A DNA stretch of 64,000 bases. It comes from Monomorium pharaonis. Taxonomy: Eukaryota; Arthropoda; Insecta; Hymenoptera; Formicidae. Shown one piece after another: positions 1 to 12,179 of the stretch (position 1 is the stretch's first letter; each line of letters begins with the position of its first letter). The DNA is taken from the NCBI RefSeq assembly GCF_013373865.1, contig NC_050469.1:17355046-17419045 (forward strand), read 5' to 3'. The position numbers were made by a program, and so were the translations under genes. Below the pieces are notes generated by a model. It saw only the letters and a list, made by a program, of their open reading frames with translations. It was not told where the DNA came from and did not search any database.

Positions 1-200
1 GCAACGTGTAGTGATGCGTTGGCACAGATCTTTGCACTCACGCACTGAATAACACGATGGTGCTGTCTCAGCTCGTCTTACTGTCGGCTGGTCTTCTTCT
101 CGCAGGATTGTGCTTTCTTCGAGTTTTTGGATTTGCTGGTCCTTTGTTAGTTTCAGCTTCTTCTATCCGTTTTTCTATGTCTTGTCCTTGACGGCTTCTT

Positions 201-220
201 GAATCCCACCGCTGCCACCA
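201..220 (-). other. Primer-binding site for tRNA-Leu
   Basis: The plus strand here reads as the 3' end of a tRNA including CCA (GAATCCCACCGCTGCCACCA), so the minus strand is a 20-nt complement of it. GAATCCCACCGCTGCCA matches the 3' end of eukaryotic tRNA-Leu. Its place just inside the LTR end identifies the priming site for minus-strand DNA synthesis. Bases 1-200 are the untranslated leader and start of the internal region, cut by the window edge. Confidence 0.7.
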
Positions 221-224
221 ATTT

Positions 225-805
225 TGTTGTGAGCGTTTGCTCGTTTTGGGAATTCTTTCCCGTCGGTAGTTGGGATTCGTCCTGCCTGAAGAGTTAGGAC
301 CCAAAGGGTGAAGGTTCGGCTCGGTGTATGAGAGAAAAGAAGACGCTTCTTGCTTGCTTGTTCGTTGTCTTTTATTTCCTTCTCTTGCGCTTACAATCAG
401 CTGTGTTGATGTCACGTAACACTCGCGATAAGGTTTACGGTATGCGACGATGCTCGGTCGTTGTTATGATACTCTCCGCTCGGTCACGGCGTGGTCGCGT
501 TTATATATTATGATATCTGGCGCAATTTCGGGGGCCAATGACTGGGCGTCGGTAGCTTCCGCGAGGCTAAGCGTTTCGACATCGGAACGCGGTAGCCTTG
601 CGATTTGATATTGCAGCGTAGGGCCTATTTCTAGGGCGACACGAACTGCTTCCGAACGCGCTGTTGTAATCTCACGGAAGTTACTCGGGACTTCCGTGAG
701 CGCAGCGGATTCTTGTGCGTCTTTCGAAAAAGGTGCTTCTTGCAACTTCTTTCGAAAGATGCGTGTCGCAATTATAATAGATATGGTTGTAATTGGCTTA
801 CAACA
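225..805 (-). mobile_element. Long terminal repeat of a minus-strand LTR retrotransposon
   Basis: Read on the minus strand, this 581-bp segment starts TGTTGTAAG and ends CTCACAACA, the TG...CA ends expected of an LTR. A TATA-like stretch (CATAATATATAAACG) lies near position 505, and a tRNA primer-binding site follows four bases after the end. The rest of the element would lie beyond position 1, so the second LTR and the target-site duplication cannot be seen. The two short frames inside (464-745 and 68-415) cross the LTR and the untranslated leader and are not credible proteins. The start edge (805) is less certain than the end. Confidence 0.6.
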
Positions 806-806
806 A

Positions 807-953
807 GATAAAGAAAAAGAATTTCTAGAAAATGCTAATGATAATTATGAACCTGATAATGAGAATAATTGTGAACCAGAAAACAAAATTTCAAGTAGTA
901 ACTATAAGAAAAAAACCGTGAAATATTGGAAAAGTGGGAAAAAGAGACCGTAG
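807..953 (+). pseudogene. Coding-like remnant, possibly a transposon exon
   Basis: An open stretch with acidic and asparagine-rich composition ends in KYWKSGKKRP and a stop at 951-953. The YW-x-SGKK pattern recalls N-terminal segments of insect transposon proteins, but the family was not pinned down. It is bounded by the LTR on the left and element A on the right, so it is at best a fragment. It has no start of its own; the upstream part of the open frame lies inside the LTR. Confidence 0.25.
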
Positions 954-984
954 TATAAGATAGTATAATTACCTTCCCACATAG

Positions 985-1560
985 AAATTGGCATCCAGTG
1001 GATGTCCGATGGACGTCCATTAAACCTCCATAGATCCATGGGACGTCTATGTTTATGGTGGAAGGCAAATGGACGTCCATTAAAAGTCTAGTAAACTTTC
1101 TTAGCTCCATTGGAAATTTATCTCCATGGCGGAAGTTAGATAGACGTCCATTAGGTATCCAGTAAACTTCCATAGCTCTATGGAACATTTACTTCCATGA
1201 TGAAAGTTAAACAGACGTCCATTAAGGATCCATTAAACTTCCATAGCTCTATGGAACATTTATTTCCATGATGGAAATTAAACAGACATTCATTAGGGGT
1301 TCATTAAATTTTCATATCTGTATGGAACATTTACTTCCATGGTATAAGTCAGATAGATGTCTATTAGGGATCCACTAAACTTCTATAGTTCTATGGAACA
1401 TTTACTTCCATAATGGAAGTTAAATGGACGTCCATTAGGAATCCATTAAACTTCCATAGCTCTATGGAATATTTACTTCCGTGGTAGAAGTCAGATAGAC
1501 GTCCATTAAGGATCTATTAAACGTCAATGGTTATATTTACTTTTATAGTGACAGTCAGAC
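985..1560. repeat. Subterminal tandem repeats, left end of element A
   Basis: Diverged units of about 60-70 bp carry GACGTCCATTA and CTTCCATAGCTCTATGG motifs, repeated about nine times. The same repeat array starts element B at 25395. Arrays of this kind near transposon ends commonly serve as transposase-binding sites. Confidence 0.75.
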
Positions 1561-2114
1561 AATTTATCTTACCATAAAGAACCTCTGTCTAAGATGTCCA
1601 TTATAAATTACGCGCATAATTAATAAAGGTTTTACGGAGTCTCGATGGACGACTTAACCGACGTTTCGTGGATCATTGGTAGAGAATTCATGGAGCCTTG
1701 GTAGACGATTAATGAACGTTACGTTATGGATCAACAGCAGAGGATTTATAGAAGGGAAAGATGTATGAGATGTATTGTAAATAATAACATTAGAAGTTGC
1801 AAAAAAATTTTATATTTATAAAAAGCATCACCAAATACAGGACAAAAATATAGGAGCTCCTTTATACTTCGCAGCAACTAATAACGACAATATACGCATC
1901 TGTGCCAATGTTAAATTTCAGGCAATTTTAACTAGAAATTTATATTTACACAGATGCATATTTGAGTATAATCAGCCGCGGCTATCCTTATGTGTATAGA
2001 ATTACTACACTATTTTATATAAAATATAGAAAATAATATATTATATTACATATATATTTTTTTATAAATGTTATAACATATTGTAATCGATACTCATAGT
2101 CTGGTCTTACTTAA

Positions 2115-3723
2115 GGAGGGATCCTGCTTTAGGAGGTCTAAAAAAAGCGTTTTTTGGGGAATTTTTTTAGAGTGGAAAAAAATATCCAAGTCTAGCGAAC
2201 TTTTTGGGATATTTTCATATATATTAGAACATTATAAAAAAATTTTTTCAATAAGAAATAATCCAATGCAGTCGATTTAGGAGCACATTTGTAGAACACC
2301 TCGCAATTGAAATCTCCTATCGGTGGGAAAGATGCAGATCGTAATTTTTGTCTGAAACAGAAAAATCAAGTAAAATTTTAATTTTCATACATTTTTCTTC
2401 TAAGTGAACTAAGAAAAACCCGAAATAATTGTGAAATTTAAAATTATTCTAAGTTTGAGAAAAAAATGTGCTTTTTGGGGGGAAAAAAATCACTTTAACA
2501 TGCTATAAAAGTTGTTAAAATTTTTTTTTCACGAATCTTTTAGTTCAAATAGAAAAGGATACAAAACTGAAGCTGACAAACTTTGGTTTGTTTTGATTAA
2601 TCGTCTGCTTTTCTTGCAATCACGCCCACCAGTTTGTAATAATCGTAAAAAATGAAAACTAGAGAAAACGCGCTTCAAAGTTTTCGATCAGAAAAAATAT
2701 TAATTTTCGATTACTTACAGTAATAATACGCTAATCAGCTATTCCTGCTCCATAAAGCAGACCTTCAGCTTCCTCAAAAAACTCGTTCTGATGAATTTGC
2801 TCAAGTCTACGGGCCGTACGAGCTTCCTTGCTGGAAAAAGACTGACGCCTGTTTTGCCTCTTGATCCGTTATCCGCAAACATCTTGCATGTCTGGCCGAC
2901 TTTCAAGTCGAGCAACTGCATTGTACTCAGAACTGCAAAATATCCTTCGTCAAACATTCCTGCAGCCATGTACACAACTATTTCAATGACTTTTTAGCCA
3001 GAATTTAGATGTTTCGGGCTCATGCGCCAGACAGTCGAGTTAAAAGATTCGTTTGAATGTTGCGTGTGCCCGCCTAAGCATCGCGTTAAAAGTTCGTCAT
3101 TTAAAAGGTCTTTGTAGATTGGGCAAATGTGTTCCTCGACGTTTTCATCAATTAATCTAGCAGGATGCTTCAAAGATGCAAGTTGATTCGTGGCTTCAGC
3201 TTTGCGCCATTTACACCTGTCGGCGCCTGTCGGACAATTCTCCTGGCGAGGAGATTTATCACTTGAACAATAATGATCCAGCGTTGCCATTATAGCTTTT
3301 TTCATGTCTTGGACAGAATTAATATTTCTTCTAATTGTCAAACCATAATAGATTGTTAGCTAGAAGTTGACGCTAGAAGCAGCTCAGTAGAAGCACGTAC
3401 ACAGAGAGGTATTATATACCTTTATAATCCGTACTATTACTCGACACGGCACTGCTACGAACTCAAAATATTGTTCCGAACGACCGTTGAACTTTTTCAA
3501 GTATAAAATTCGGAGTAGTAGATCGAGGGAAAAGGCATGCGCGCTCCAGTCTGCCCGAGCGCTCGCATACCTGCTCGACGCCCCACCGCTTTCAGTGCTG
3601 TATCTTCGAAAATACTGCGAATTAGCCTCTATAACTTTGGGTACATATTCTTAGATATATTAGGTATAAATTTAAGCAATAAAAAAAAATCGATTTTTTG
3701 AACCTTTTAAAGCAGAATCCCCC
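2115..3723. mobile_element. Kolobok-type DNA transposon copy flanked by TTAA
   Basis: The 1.6-kb insert is flanked by TTAA on both sides (2111-2114 and 3724-3727). Its ends are inverted: GGAGGGATCCTGCTTTA on the left against the inverse of TAAAGCAGAATCCCCC on the right. It contains remains of a Mutator/Kolobok-like transposase on the minus strand. The surrounding inverted-repeat arm of element A continues on both sides with just one TTAA, showing that this insertion is younger than element A. TTAA duplications with GG-starting ends are typical of the Kolobok superfamily. Confidence 0.7.
2739..3341 (-). pseudogene. Transposase fragment, Mutator-like/Kolobok domain
   Basis: Two minus-strand frames (2994-3341, then 2739-2975) together resemble the C-terminal half of the Mutator-like transposase domain found in invertebrate Kolobok elements. 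The recognisable part is the RCLGGHTQHSNESFNSTVW segment, followed after a frame break by a segment rich in aliphatic residues ending KVGQTCKMF, which matches the usual spacing to GxNC in the family. Upstream is a KKAIMATLDHYCSSDKSPR segment with cysteine and histidine residues, as expected. The N-terminal catalytic part is missing and the frame is broken, so this copy cannot encode an active enzyme. Confidence 0.6.
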
Positions 3724-3727
3724 TTAA

Positions 3728-4483
3728 ACCGTTTTACAAGTACATATAGTCTTCGTACGTTATTGGCCCATAAGATGACTGTGTAAGTACAGTCTTAAGA
3801 CTGTGCTTACAATCTTAAATTGACAAAAAACTATGAATATCGGCCTTATTAATCCAGATTGTTGACACGAATATCTGAAACATATTTAAAATTTATTATA
3901 ATATTGTATTATTGTAATGGTTCAGACACGATAAAAAATAGAAAATGGGAATAAGGAATTGTTTTTCAATATATTAAATAAGAAGCGTTTCCTATTCTAT
4001 ATATTTATGTTTGTTATTGGGCGCTTTAGCAGACAGATCGGATCAGTGAGCGCTCACTGATTCTCTAATACGATTGGTTCTTGCTTTAGTTGGATTTGTT
4101 GGATTTAGAAAGAGAAATCAATCATAGTAAAGAATTACATGAGCACTCTCTGATCCGCTCCGTTTGCTAAACGCGCCCAATAACAAACATCAGTATGTAG
4201 AATAGGAAACGCTTCTTATTCAATATATTGAATAACAATTCCTTATTCTCATTTTCTATTTTTTATTCTGTTTATCGTGTCTAAGCCATTGTGATAATTC
4301 GATATTATAATAAATTTTAAATATGTTTCAGATATCTGTGTTAACAATCTGGATTAATAAGACCAATATTCATAGTTTGTTCTCAACTTAAGATTGTGAG
4401 CACAGTCTTAAGACTGTACTTACACAGCCATCTTATGGGCAAATAACGTACGAAGACCGTATGTACTTGTAAAACGGTTTAAG
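3728..4483. repeat. Palindromic core of element A
   Basis: Two arms of about 330 bp are inverted copies, beginning AAACCGTTTTACAAGTACAT on the left. They meet in a smaller foldback (about 4018-4190) bounded by TTGGGCGCTTTAGCAGAC and its diverged inverse. No coding capacity is seen. The arms continue outward into 1620-2111 and 4484-4990. Confidence 0.7.
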
Positions 4484-4899
4484 TAAGACCAGACTATGAG
4501 TATCGATTACAAAATGTTATAACATTTATAAAAAAATATATACTATATGTATTATAATATGTTATTTTCCATATTTTATATAGAATAGTGTAGTAATTCT
4601 AGCTATGCTCATGAGGATAGCCGCGGCTGATTATATTCAAATATGAATGTATATAAATATAAATTTCTAGTTAAAATTGCCTGAAACTTAACATTGGCAC
4701 AGATGTGTATATTGTCGTTATTAGTTGCTGCGAAGTATAGTGGAGTTCCTATATTTTTGTCCTGTATTTGGTGATGCTTTTATTAAATATAAATATATTG
4801 TTTGCATCTTTTAATATTATTATTTACAATACATCTCATCTATCCTTCTATGAATCCCCTACTGTTGATCCATAACGTAACGTTCATTAATCATTTACC

Positions 4900-5300
4900 A
4901 AGGCTCCACGAATTCTCTACTAATGATCCACGAAACGTCCGTCAGTCGTCCATCGAGGCTCCGTAAAGCCTCTACCAATGATCTACGAAACGTCGGTTAA
5001 GTCGTCCATCGAGACTCCGTGAAGCCTCTACTAATGATCCACGAAACGTCCATCAATCGTCCATCAAGACTCTCTGAAACCTCTACTAATAATCCACGCA
5101 ACGTCCATTAGTCGTCCATCGAGGCTCTGTAAAGTCTCTACTAATAATCTACGATACATCCGTCAATCGTCCATCAAGACTCCATGAAGCCTTTACTAAT
5201 GATCCACAAAATATCCGTGAGTCATCTATTGAGGTTCTGTGAAGCCTCTATTAATAATCCACACAACGTCTAATAGACCTGTTTGACGACGTCCAATGGA
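4900..5300. repeat. Subterminal tandem repeats, right end of element A
   Basis: Units of about 60 bp built on TAATGATCCACGAAACGTCC and GTCCATCGAGGCTCCGTGAA are repeated six to seven times. They differ from the left-end array. A shorter version ends element B (26895-26960). Confidence 0.7.
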
Positions 5301-5441
5301 GGTCTAATAGAAGTACGCAATGCGGAACTGTGGATTTCTAATGACTCTATATTGGATGTCTAATGGACATCCACTGAAAGTTCAAACTTCCATGGCAGAC
5401 GTCTAATGGACGTCTATTGGAGGTTTCATTTCTATGTGGGA

Positions 5442-6024
5442 CCTGTATCCCTCGACACATTCTCCATAATTATTCACCTCCCAACTCTTTTCCATTCCTC
5501 CATCCTCCACTTTCGATCTCAAAACTGAAGCCCACAATCTCACCTCTGTAGCGGATGAGTGTAAGGATAATGAATTTACCGGGTTAACTCAACACTACTA
5601 TTTAGTAATCAGAATACAAAGAGTGACGTGTATCGCTCAGAAGGATCAAACTCGAAGTCTCGACAAGAATTGATTTGAATGCAATGATGTGGTATCTCGG
5701 GTTACTAATTTCGTATAACCAAAATTCTAAAATCTATATAGCGATACAATGCCACACCTCCACACACTACGACGCTTTCTATCCTCTAATACAATACTAT
5801 TATAATACATAAAGATGTATAACAGGATGATTGCGTAAGTTAATTTCAGTCTTTCTCTTCTATAATACAATGAAGAAACACGGTATAAATACCGGAATTA
5901 CCCTATACACCCATACATACACATACATAATCTTGAAAAATAGCTATTATATTAACATGCTTGCCATTAAAACGTCTTAAATCTTTATTTGGACAAAGAA
6001 TTTGAAATAATGCATGTTCAAACC

Positions 6025-6027
<3 letters not shown>
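5442..6027. other. No gene recognised
   Basis: AT-rich sequence between element A and the hAT element. No coding exon, RNA gene or repeat boundary could be supported. The segment 5560-5760 is less AT-rich and may be an old repeat of unknown type. Confidence 0.5.
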
Positions 6028-6085
<58 letters not shown>

Positions 6086-6092
6086 ATATGTA
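6028..6092. repeat. (TA)n microsatellite
   Basis: A run of TA dinucleotides with a few TATG/TATC variants. The hAT element next to it inserted at its edge and duplicated 8 bp of it. Confidence 0.95.
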
Positions 6093-6093
6093 T

Positions 6094-7623
6094 CAGAGTT
6101 GGGTGGCAGCAAATACTTTTGTCTCCAAATTACACATTCAATTACATATTACTTTTATAATTTGTAATTGAAATCCATTTAATTATCCATTATTTTCAGC
6201 ATTTGGAATTAAGTTTCATTTAATTACTCATTATTTTGAGCATTTGTAATGAATGTCCAAAGTAATTAAATTACACTATTGTAATGTAATTACATTTGTG
6301 TAATTTAATAACATTTGTGTAATTTTAATTACTTATTTACAATTAAATTAAATATTCTTAAAGATTCGGATCAGTTTATTTCAACAATTTTAAAGGTAAA
6401 TTCAGACATTGCGCGATGGAGTGATAGAAATTTGGCTTTATCATTCGAATTATGTTCTGTCTGAATTTGCCATAAGAGAGGTATGACTGTTTCCTATATG
6501 TAGTAGACTTCTTTCCGCGAATAAACAGTATACTGCTACTCCACAAAACATTTTCTTCAAAACATATCAGCATTATTGCAAGCCAAAAAGCAGAGTCATA
6601 AATGTGATAATTACATTGTTTAAGTATAAGTGTCATGAAGAAGTTTTTATAAGATACAAAACTATTGTAGTAATTTTCAAGCTCACAAAAGTATCTTATT
6701 AAGTTTCTCGAATATTTTTTTATAAAATATGGAATTAAGATGTTAATTCTTAATTGAAAATAAAAATACAATAAAAAATTGGATGTTAAAGTTTTTTAGT
6801 TCATTGAGAAAATACAGATTTTAATTCTCAACTAAAAATACAAATTAGAGAATTTTAATGCTTGAATTTTTTCAATTAAACGTTAATTTAAATTAATGTT
6901 TTAATTTTTATTGGATATTTATATTATATTTTATACTTGTGTTGTATGCTGCAGAACAAGTTTCACAATTTTATTGCATTTAATAAAAAGAAATTATTTT
7001 TTAATAAGCCAACGTATTCGTTTCTTTATTTTGTAGACAACATTTTTAACTCTTTTAATTTTAAATTTTAATTCTTAATTTTAACTAGACATTTTTGAAA
7101 TACATAAACTTAACTTTTTTCCAAACTTTTAAAAATTTATCTGTGTAAAAGAATAAATTCTATAAAAGAAACAATTATTAAAAAAGATACGTTTTCACAT
7201 AAACGACAATATTTCTTTGTTATTCCATACATGTAAATTTAATTTACAAATAAAATGTTAAATATATTTGCCGCCCAAGCAGAAGGCAAACTTCACGCTC
7301 GTCTAAAAAATGTCGCTTTCTCCGCTAGATACACAACATATTATTCTTGCAGTATGTACAGTATGTACACTCTCACGTTCTCTTTGTCATTAACACAATT
7401 CGAATAAAAATTAAAATGTAATTAAATTACACAAATGTAATTACATTACAATAGTGTAATTTATTTACTTATACATTCATTACAAATGCTCAAACAAATT
7501 AGTAATTCAATGGTGTTTAATTACAAATGTTCAAAATAATGTGTAATTAAATCACATTTAATTATTCGTTGTTTTGAGCATTTTTAATTTGGTAATAGTC
7601 AATCACAAATTCGCCCATCTCTG
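6094..7623. mobile_element. Non-autonomous hAT element
   Basis: An 8-bp duplication ATATGTAT flanks the element (6086-6093 and 7624-7631). The ends CAGAGTTGGGTGG and CAGAGATGGGCGA (inverse of the right end) are typical hAT termini. Subterminal stretches on both sides are rich in GTAATTACATT motifs in inverted orientation. The 1.5-kb body holds no transposase; the frame at 6376-6771 is AT-rich and low in complexity. Confidence 0.85.
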
Positions 7624-7641
7624 ATATGTATATATAAACTA

Positions 7642-8989
7642 CTGGACAAAATTAAAGGAACAAAAGTTTGAAATAGCGTCAAGTTCGTAAAAGTTGAGCA
7701 AAAAATCTGACCTTTATATGATGTAGTCCGAAGTGTCGACTTGACCCCTACAAAGTCTTCCCGCTGTGGGTCCAGTAGTTTCGGAGTTACGCCTCTCGAA
7801 GCAACTCTCTGTCAAAAACAAAAGTTACAAGGTTGCAGTTTAAAAAATACAGGGCAATCTGATGCGGAAAACAGCCAGGAAAAATTCGGAAATGGTTCTG
7901 TAAGTATCTCTTAAAGTGTCCCTAGTGCGCCCTGACATCCCTTTTCAATCCTTATTCGCCACTTCTTCGTTCCAACAGTGGAGACAGTGTTTTGCACGCG
8001 TTTATCTATCCGAGGACAACTCTCTAACACCGCTAGGTTTTAAAACCGTTAAATGTCGAAGGTCCCATCCTTCTATGATCCCTACTACCTCGCGAAAGTG
8101 GATTGAACCACCCCTAATACCAATCAACTTTTGCTAGTGCCTCCATGTCCGTCCAGAGTGTGTCCGGAAAATTCAGAAATAGGTTGAACCGCATCTGTAG
8201 AGGTTTTTGGTTGGAATCTAGAGAGGAAAGAAAATGTAACACAAAGAAGGGATGAAAACAAGATGGCTGGAGAGAGAACAAAAATTTTTTTGGTCTCGAA
8301 TGCAAGTCGTGCCCTGAAGCGATCACCTGTAGCTTGGCGCAATTGCGACTCGTTGGCCGATTAAAGAAGTAGCAGGTAAAGATTAAAAGAGCTGGATGTG
8401 GTGCATGGTCAGAGAGTAATACCAAAAACCTCTATAGGTTTGGCCTATTTCCGATTTTTTCGGACGCATGGAGGCACCAGCGGAAGTTAATTTGTGTTAG
8501 GGGTGGTTGTTCAATCTACTTTCACGGGGTAGTAGGAATCATAGACGGATGGCACCTTCGACATTTAACGGTTTTAAAACCGAGCGGTGTTAGAGAGTTG
8601 TCCTCAAACAAACGCGTGCAAAACATTGTCTCCACTGTTAGAACAAAGAGGAGGCAAATCGGGATTGAAAAGGGATGCGGATGTCAGGGCGCACTAGGGA
8701 CACTCTACGGGACACTTACAGAACCGATTTAGCTCATTTCTGAATTTTTCCTGGCAGTTTTTCGCATCAGGTTACTATGTATCTTCCAAACTGCAACTTT
8801 GTAACTTTTGTTTTTGACAGCAAGTTGTTTCAAGAGGCGTAACTCCGAAACTATTGGACCCATAGCGGGGAGACTGTGTAGGGATCAATTCGACACTTCA
8901 GACTACATCACATAAAAAAGTCAGATTTTTTGCTCAACTTTTACGAACTTAGAGCTATTTCAAACTTTTGTTCCTTTAATTTTGTCCAG
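7642..8989. mobile_element. Tc1/mariner-type foldback element
   Basis: TA flanks both ends (7640-7641 and 8990-8991). The ends are near-perfect inverted repeats starting CTGGACAAAATTAAAGGAAC. The inversion continues for roughly 500-600 bp on each side, leaving a loop of a few hundred bases around 8150-8450. No transposase frame is present. The end sequence and TA duplication fit the Tc1/mariner superfamily. Confidence 0.85.
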
Positions 8990-9029
8990 TAGTTTGTATC
9001 CAATATTGCTTAATTTTCTTTTCTTACAG

Positions 9030-9120
9030 CTCGAGTGTTCAGATCGTCACCTCAATTTGGCGTCACCCTTTTCACGTATGAATTGTTGCAAAGGCTGTTT
9101 GTTGTCGATTTTGGAGGATC
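9030..9120 (+). CDS. aralar1: aralar1, penultimate coding exon
   Basis: The exon lies between a pyrimidine-rich acceptor (TTTTCTTTTCTTACAG) and a strong donor (GTAAGTATAT). In the third frame it encodes [20 protein letters not shown] and then RLFVVDFGG, the end of the last transmembrane repeat of the mitochondrial aspartate/glutamate carrier (Aralar1/citrin, SLC25A12/13 family). This inner-membrane carrier exchanges aspartate for glutamate plus a proton and supports the malate-aspartate shuttle; the family is calcium-regulated through N-terminal EF hands, which lie outside the window. Splice phases (2 nt in, 2 nt out) fit the last exon at 22147. Earlier exons must lie upstream of position 1, so the preceding intron exceeds 9 kb. 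Confidence 0.93.
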
Positions 9121-9937
9121 GTAAGTATATACAATAACTCAAGAAATATAAACCCAATAAACACCAATTAATAGTAACATAATCAATATTATACTTTCAT
9201 ACTTAACAATATAAATATATTATAACACATGTTGCACCTAACAGTTATATTAAGTGTGAAGTTACAGCATATATATTAGGGGAGATTTGCCATATGCGTA
9301 TCACTTAAAATATTTTTGGTTATATTTGCATTTAATACTATTTGGGATGCAAATAAACATTTAAAATTGCAACTCGATTTTAAGGCACCTATTATACATA
9401 TTAAATTTTTTATTAATAACAAATTAATATATTATAAACTTTTTTGTAACATGCTGGAAAAGATGCGATTTAAAAAACCGATCGCGTAAATTGTACCTGT
9501 GTGTCCCCTACATCGTATCTATTTCGAAAATATTGAATTTATGAGTAAAAATAATTAAAAATTTAAGAATAATAAAAAAAATAATAAACTAGTGTTATTT
9601 TATTTATTATTTATCAAATGAAGGGAATACCAAACATTTAAAAATAAATTATTAACAATAAAAGAATTAAGAAGATGACCTTGAAATCAAAGTAGCTTGA
9701 ACTAACTTTTTTTTATTGATATGCATATAGGAATAGAAATATAGAAATCCTTGAAATGATTTAGGAAACTTAATAGGTTTTATACAAATATGGATGTAAT
9801 TTTTGTAATAATTGTAAATATGTATGTACTATATATGTAAAATATATTATAATAAACCTTTCTTTTAAAAAAATATAAAACTTTAGTGAAAAATTATGTG
9901 ATTACATTATTATCAGGTATATAAATAGATAAAAATC
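9121..9937 (+). other. Start of the last aralar1 intron, no further feature
   Basis: Plain AT-rich intron sequence following the donor site. No exon or repeat boundary is visible before the composite element at 9938. Confidence 0.5.
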
Positions 9938-11076
9938 CAGCTAGTCAGACCTGCTAAAATCACATATGGTGAAAACATTACAACAATATTATAATTTTGA
10001 CAATTAATTGTCTTTTGCTTTGTCTTCTAAAAGTTTCGAGCAAATTTACGACAAAAGTTTTCATCACACAATGCTGTAAATTACAGAGAAAAACTTGTAC
10101 ATAAACATTACGTAGAGAAATCACAAGAATGCTTCGGAGCGGTAAAATGCAAAATTTACAAAAATAACAAAACAAACCTTGCCACACGACATGACAATTT
10201 TATGGCAGGAACAGAAAAATCTTGCCAAGCTAGCAAAGTGACGCAAACTTTGCGCGAAGTTTGCCGCAAATTCGAGCAAATCTTTGCAGCATAATTACAA
10301 GGTGTGTCCGCATTAAGCTTAGCTTTTGCTGGCAAGGCTTCTTGTAAATAGTAAGACGCATATTTTATGCAAATAACAAGGTAAAACTTGCTAATAAAGT
10401 AAATTTGTAACAACACTAAGGCAAACCTTGCCGTACAAAATATGATAGCAAATTTGTGTCAAGAACAGAGGAAACCTTGCTGTACATAGTATGATAGCAA
10501 ATTTGTGGCAAGAACAAGGCAAACCTTGCCATATACAATATGATAGCAAATTTGCGACAAGAACAAGGCAAATCTTGTCGAAATTAAGATCGACAAAAAT
10601 GAAATATTGAACTGATTAGTTCAATATCATATGTGAATGGTGCAATCGTACTTGGTTTTCTGTTCTCGACGAGCTCTTCTTATTCACTCAATAGGTGAAT
10701 CTTTTTCACGAGAAATGCGCCATCTTGGAGTAAATAGTGAAGTCACTCAGAAATATAGTGGTTCTTGTTAAAACTCCATAATGCAACCCTGTCATTTGCA
10801 TAAAATATGCGTTGTACTATTTGCGACAAGCCTTGCCAGCAAAAGTTAAGCTGTTTGCGCACACACCTTGTCGCAATTTTGCTATGAAAGTATGCTCGGC
10901 GAGTTTTACTTTATTCTTGCTACTATATATAATGAACTTTATTGTGTCCTCTTGAGGTTTACAATCTCTACATAAACTTATCACTATCTTAAAAACTACC
11001 TTATCTCTATCCTACATCTATACTCCTAGGTGTTTCGGCAGTCGCTACTGCCTCCACACTCTGTCTTTCTACACAC

Positions 11077-11078
<2 letters not shown>

Positions 11079-11116
<38 letters not shown>
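11079..11116. repeat. (CA)n microsatellite
   Basis: A run of about 18 CA units inside the 3' part of the non-LTR element. It accounts for the histidine-threonine repeats in the overlapping open frame. Confidence 0.95.
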
Positions 11117-12179
11117 GCCTTTCTGTGCAGTTCCGTTTCCTTTGCTCTTCTATCAACAACTTTTTCTAACTTCCATACCATCATCGTCCCTCTTTATCCT
11201 CTCCCTCTCTCTCATCAACTCCCTAATCCAACTCTCTTCTTCCCCATCTGCCATCAAAATCCTTCCTACTACCTCCTGCCAACTGTCTCTGTCCAAACCC
11301 CAATCTCTACACTCCCCCCATACGTGCCTCCCACGTCTCTACGCTACTTCCACATAATCTACACCTTTTCTTTTCCTCATTCTCCTAATATCTATTGCCT
11401 CTCATCTCGTTACTTAATCTACACCTTATAATTCTCCTTCATCTACTTTCTCCCCATCCTTTTCTCAGATATCTTGGTATGCCTTCCTCCTTCACAAATT
11501 TATAACACTTATTATATTCCGATCCTAGAATTCTCTCCCATCTTTCCTCTCTTTGCATCTGTTTATCCTTATTAAATATCGCTTCAATACTATCCTCCGC
11601 TTTTTCCTCTAGCTTCTCCAAATTCCCTTCCCTGTCCTCCCAAAAACTCCTTCTTTCCTCTTTCCAGCCACTACCTACTTTTCCCGACCTACCCCTCAAC
11701 TTTATTTCTTTTAAATACTTTCTTGTTAGCTCACTACCTCCTCCCTCCTCTTTTTATATTTCCACGCCCTTCTTCCCGCTTTCCCTCTCAATTTATACGT
11801 TAGTATCTCTTCTCTCATCATATATCCCAGCGTGTGGGATTCCATCCAAGCCCAGCACCCATCTCAGGTACCTCTCCTCTAACCTCTCCATACTGTCTCC
11901 CTCCTTCCATCCCCATATTTCAACTCCGTACCCCATAACCGTCCTTACTAATCTATCAAATAACCACAACCTCTTTCCCCAATCACCCTCGTACTTTCTC
12001 TTCTCAAATTTGACCCATCACTGCCGTCGCCCTTCTCACTCTATCCTTTATCTGCGTTTCTTGCTCCCTCATTTTTTTGTAACACATAACCTAGATAGCA
12101 GTACTCCTTCACTTCCTCTATCCTATTCCCTTTCCACCACCAACTTTTCCTACTCTCCCTACCTCCTCTCTTTTTGAAC

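Larger units (their letters stand above)
975..5441. mobile_element. Element A: non-autonomous element with CCCACATAG ends
   Basis: The left end reads TCCCACATAGAAAT and the right end is its inverse (ATTTCTATGTGGGA). The flanks share a 3-bp CCT (972-974 and 5442-5444), a plausible target duplication. The subterminal parts differ between the two ends and consist of short tandem repeats. The inner part is a long inverted repeat (about 1620-2111 plus 3728-4070 against 4110-4990), and a Kolobok-type element (2115-3723) sits in its left arm. No transposase of its own is seen. The CCC end and dense subterminal repeats resemble the EnSpm-like elements at 27-48 kb, so a related transposase may move it; that is inference. 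Element B (25383-27122) has the same ends. Confidence 0.75.

Noticed and set aside
68..745. Two minus-strand frames of 115 and 93 codons
   Set aside because: They cross an LTR, its primer-binding site and leader, so they are not credible as proteins.
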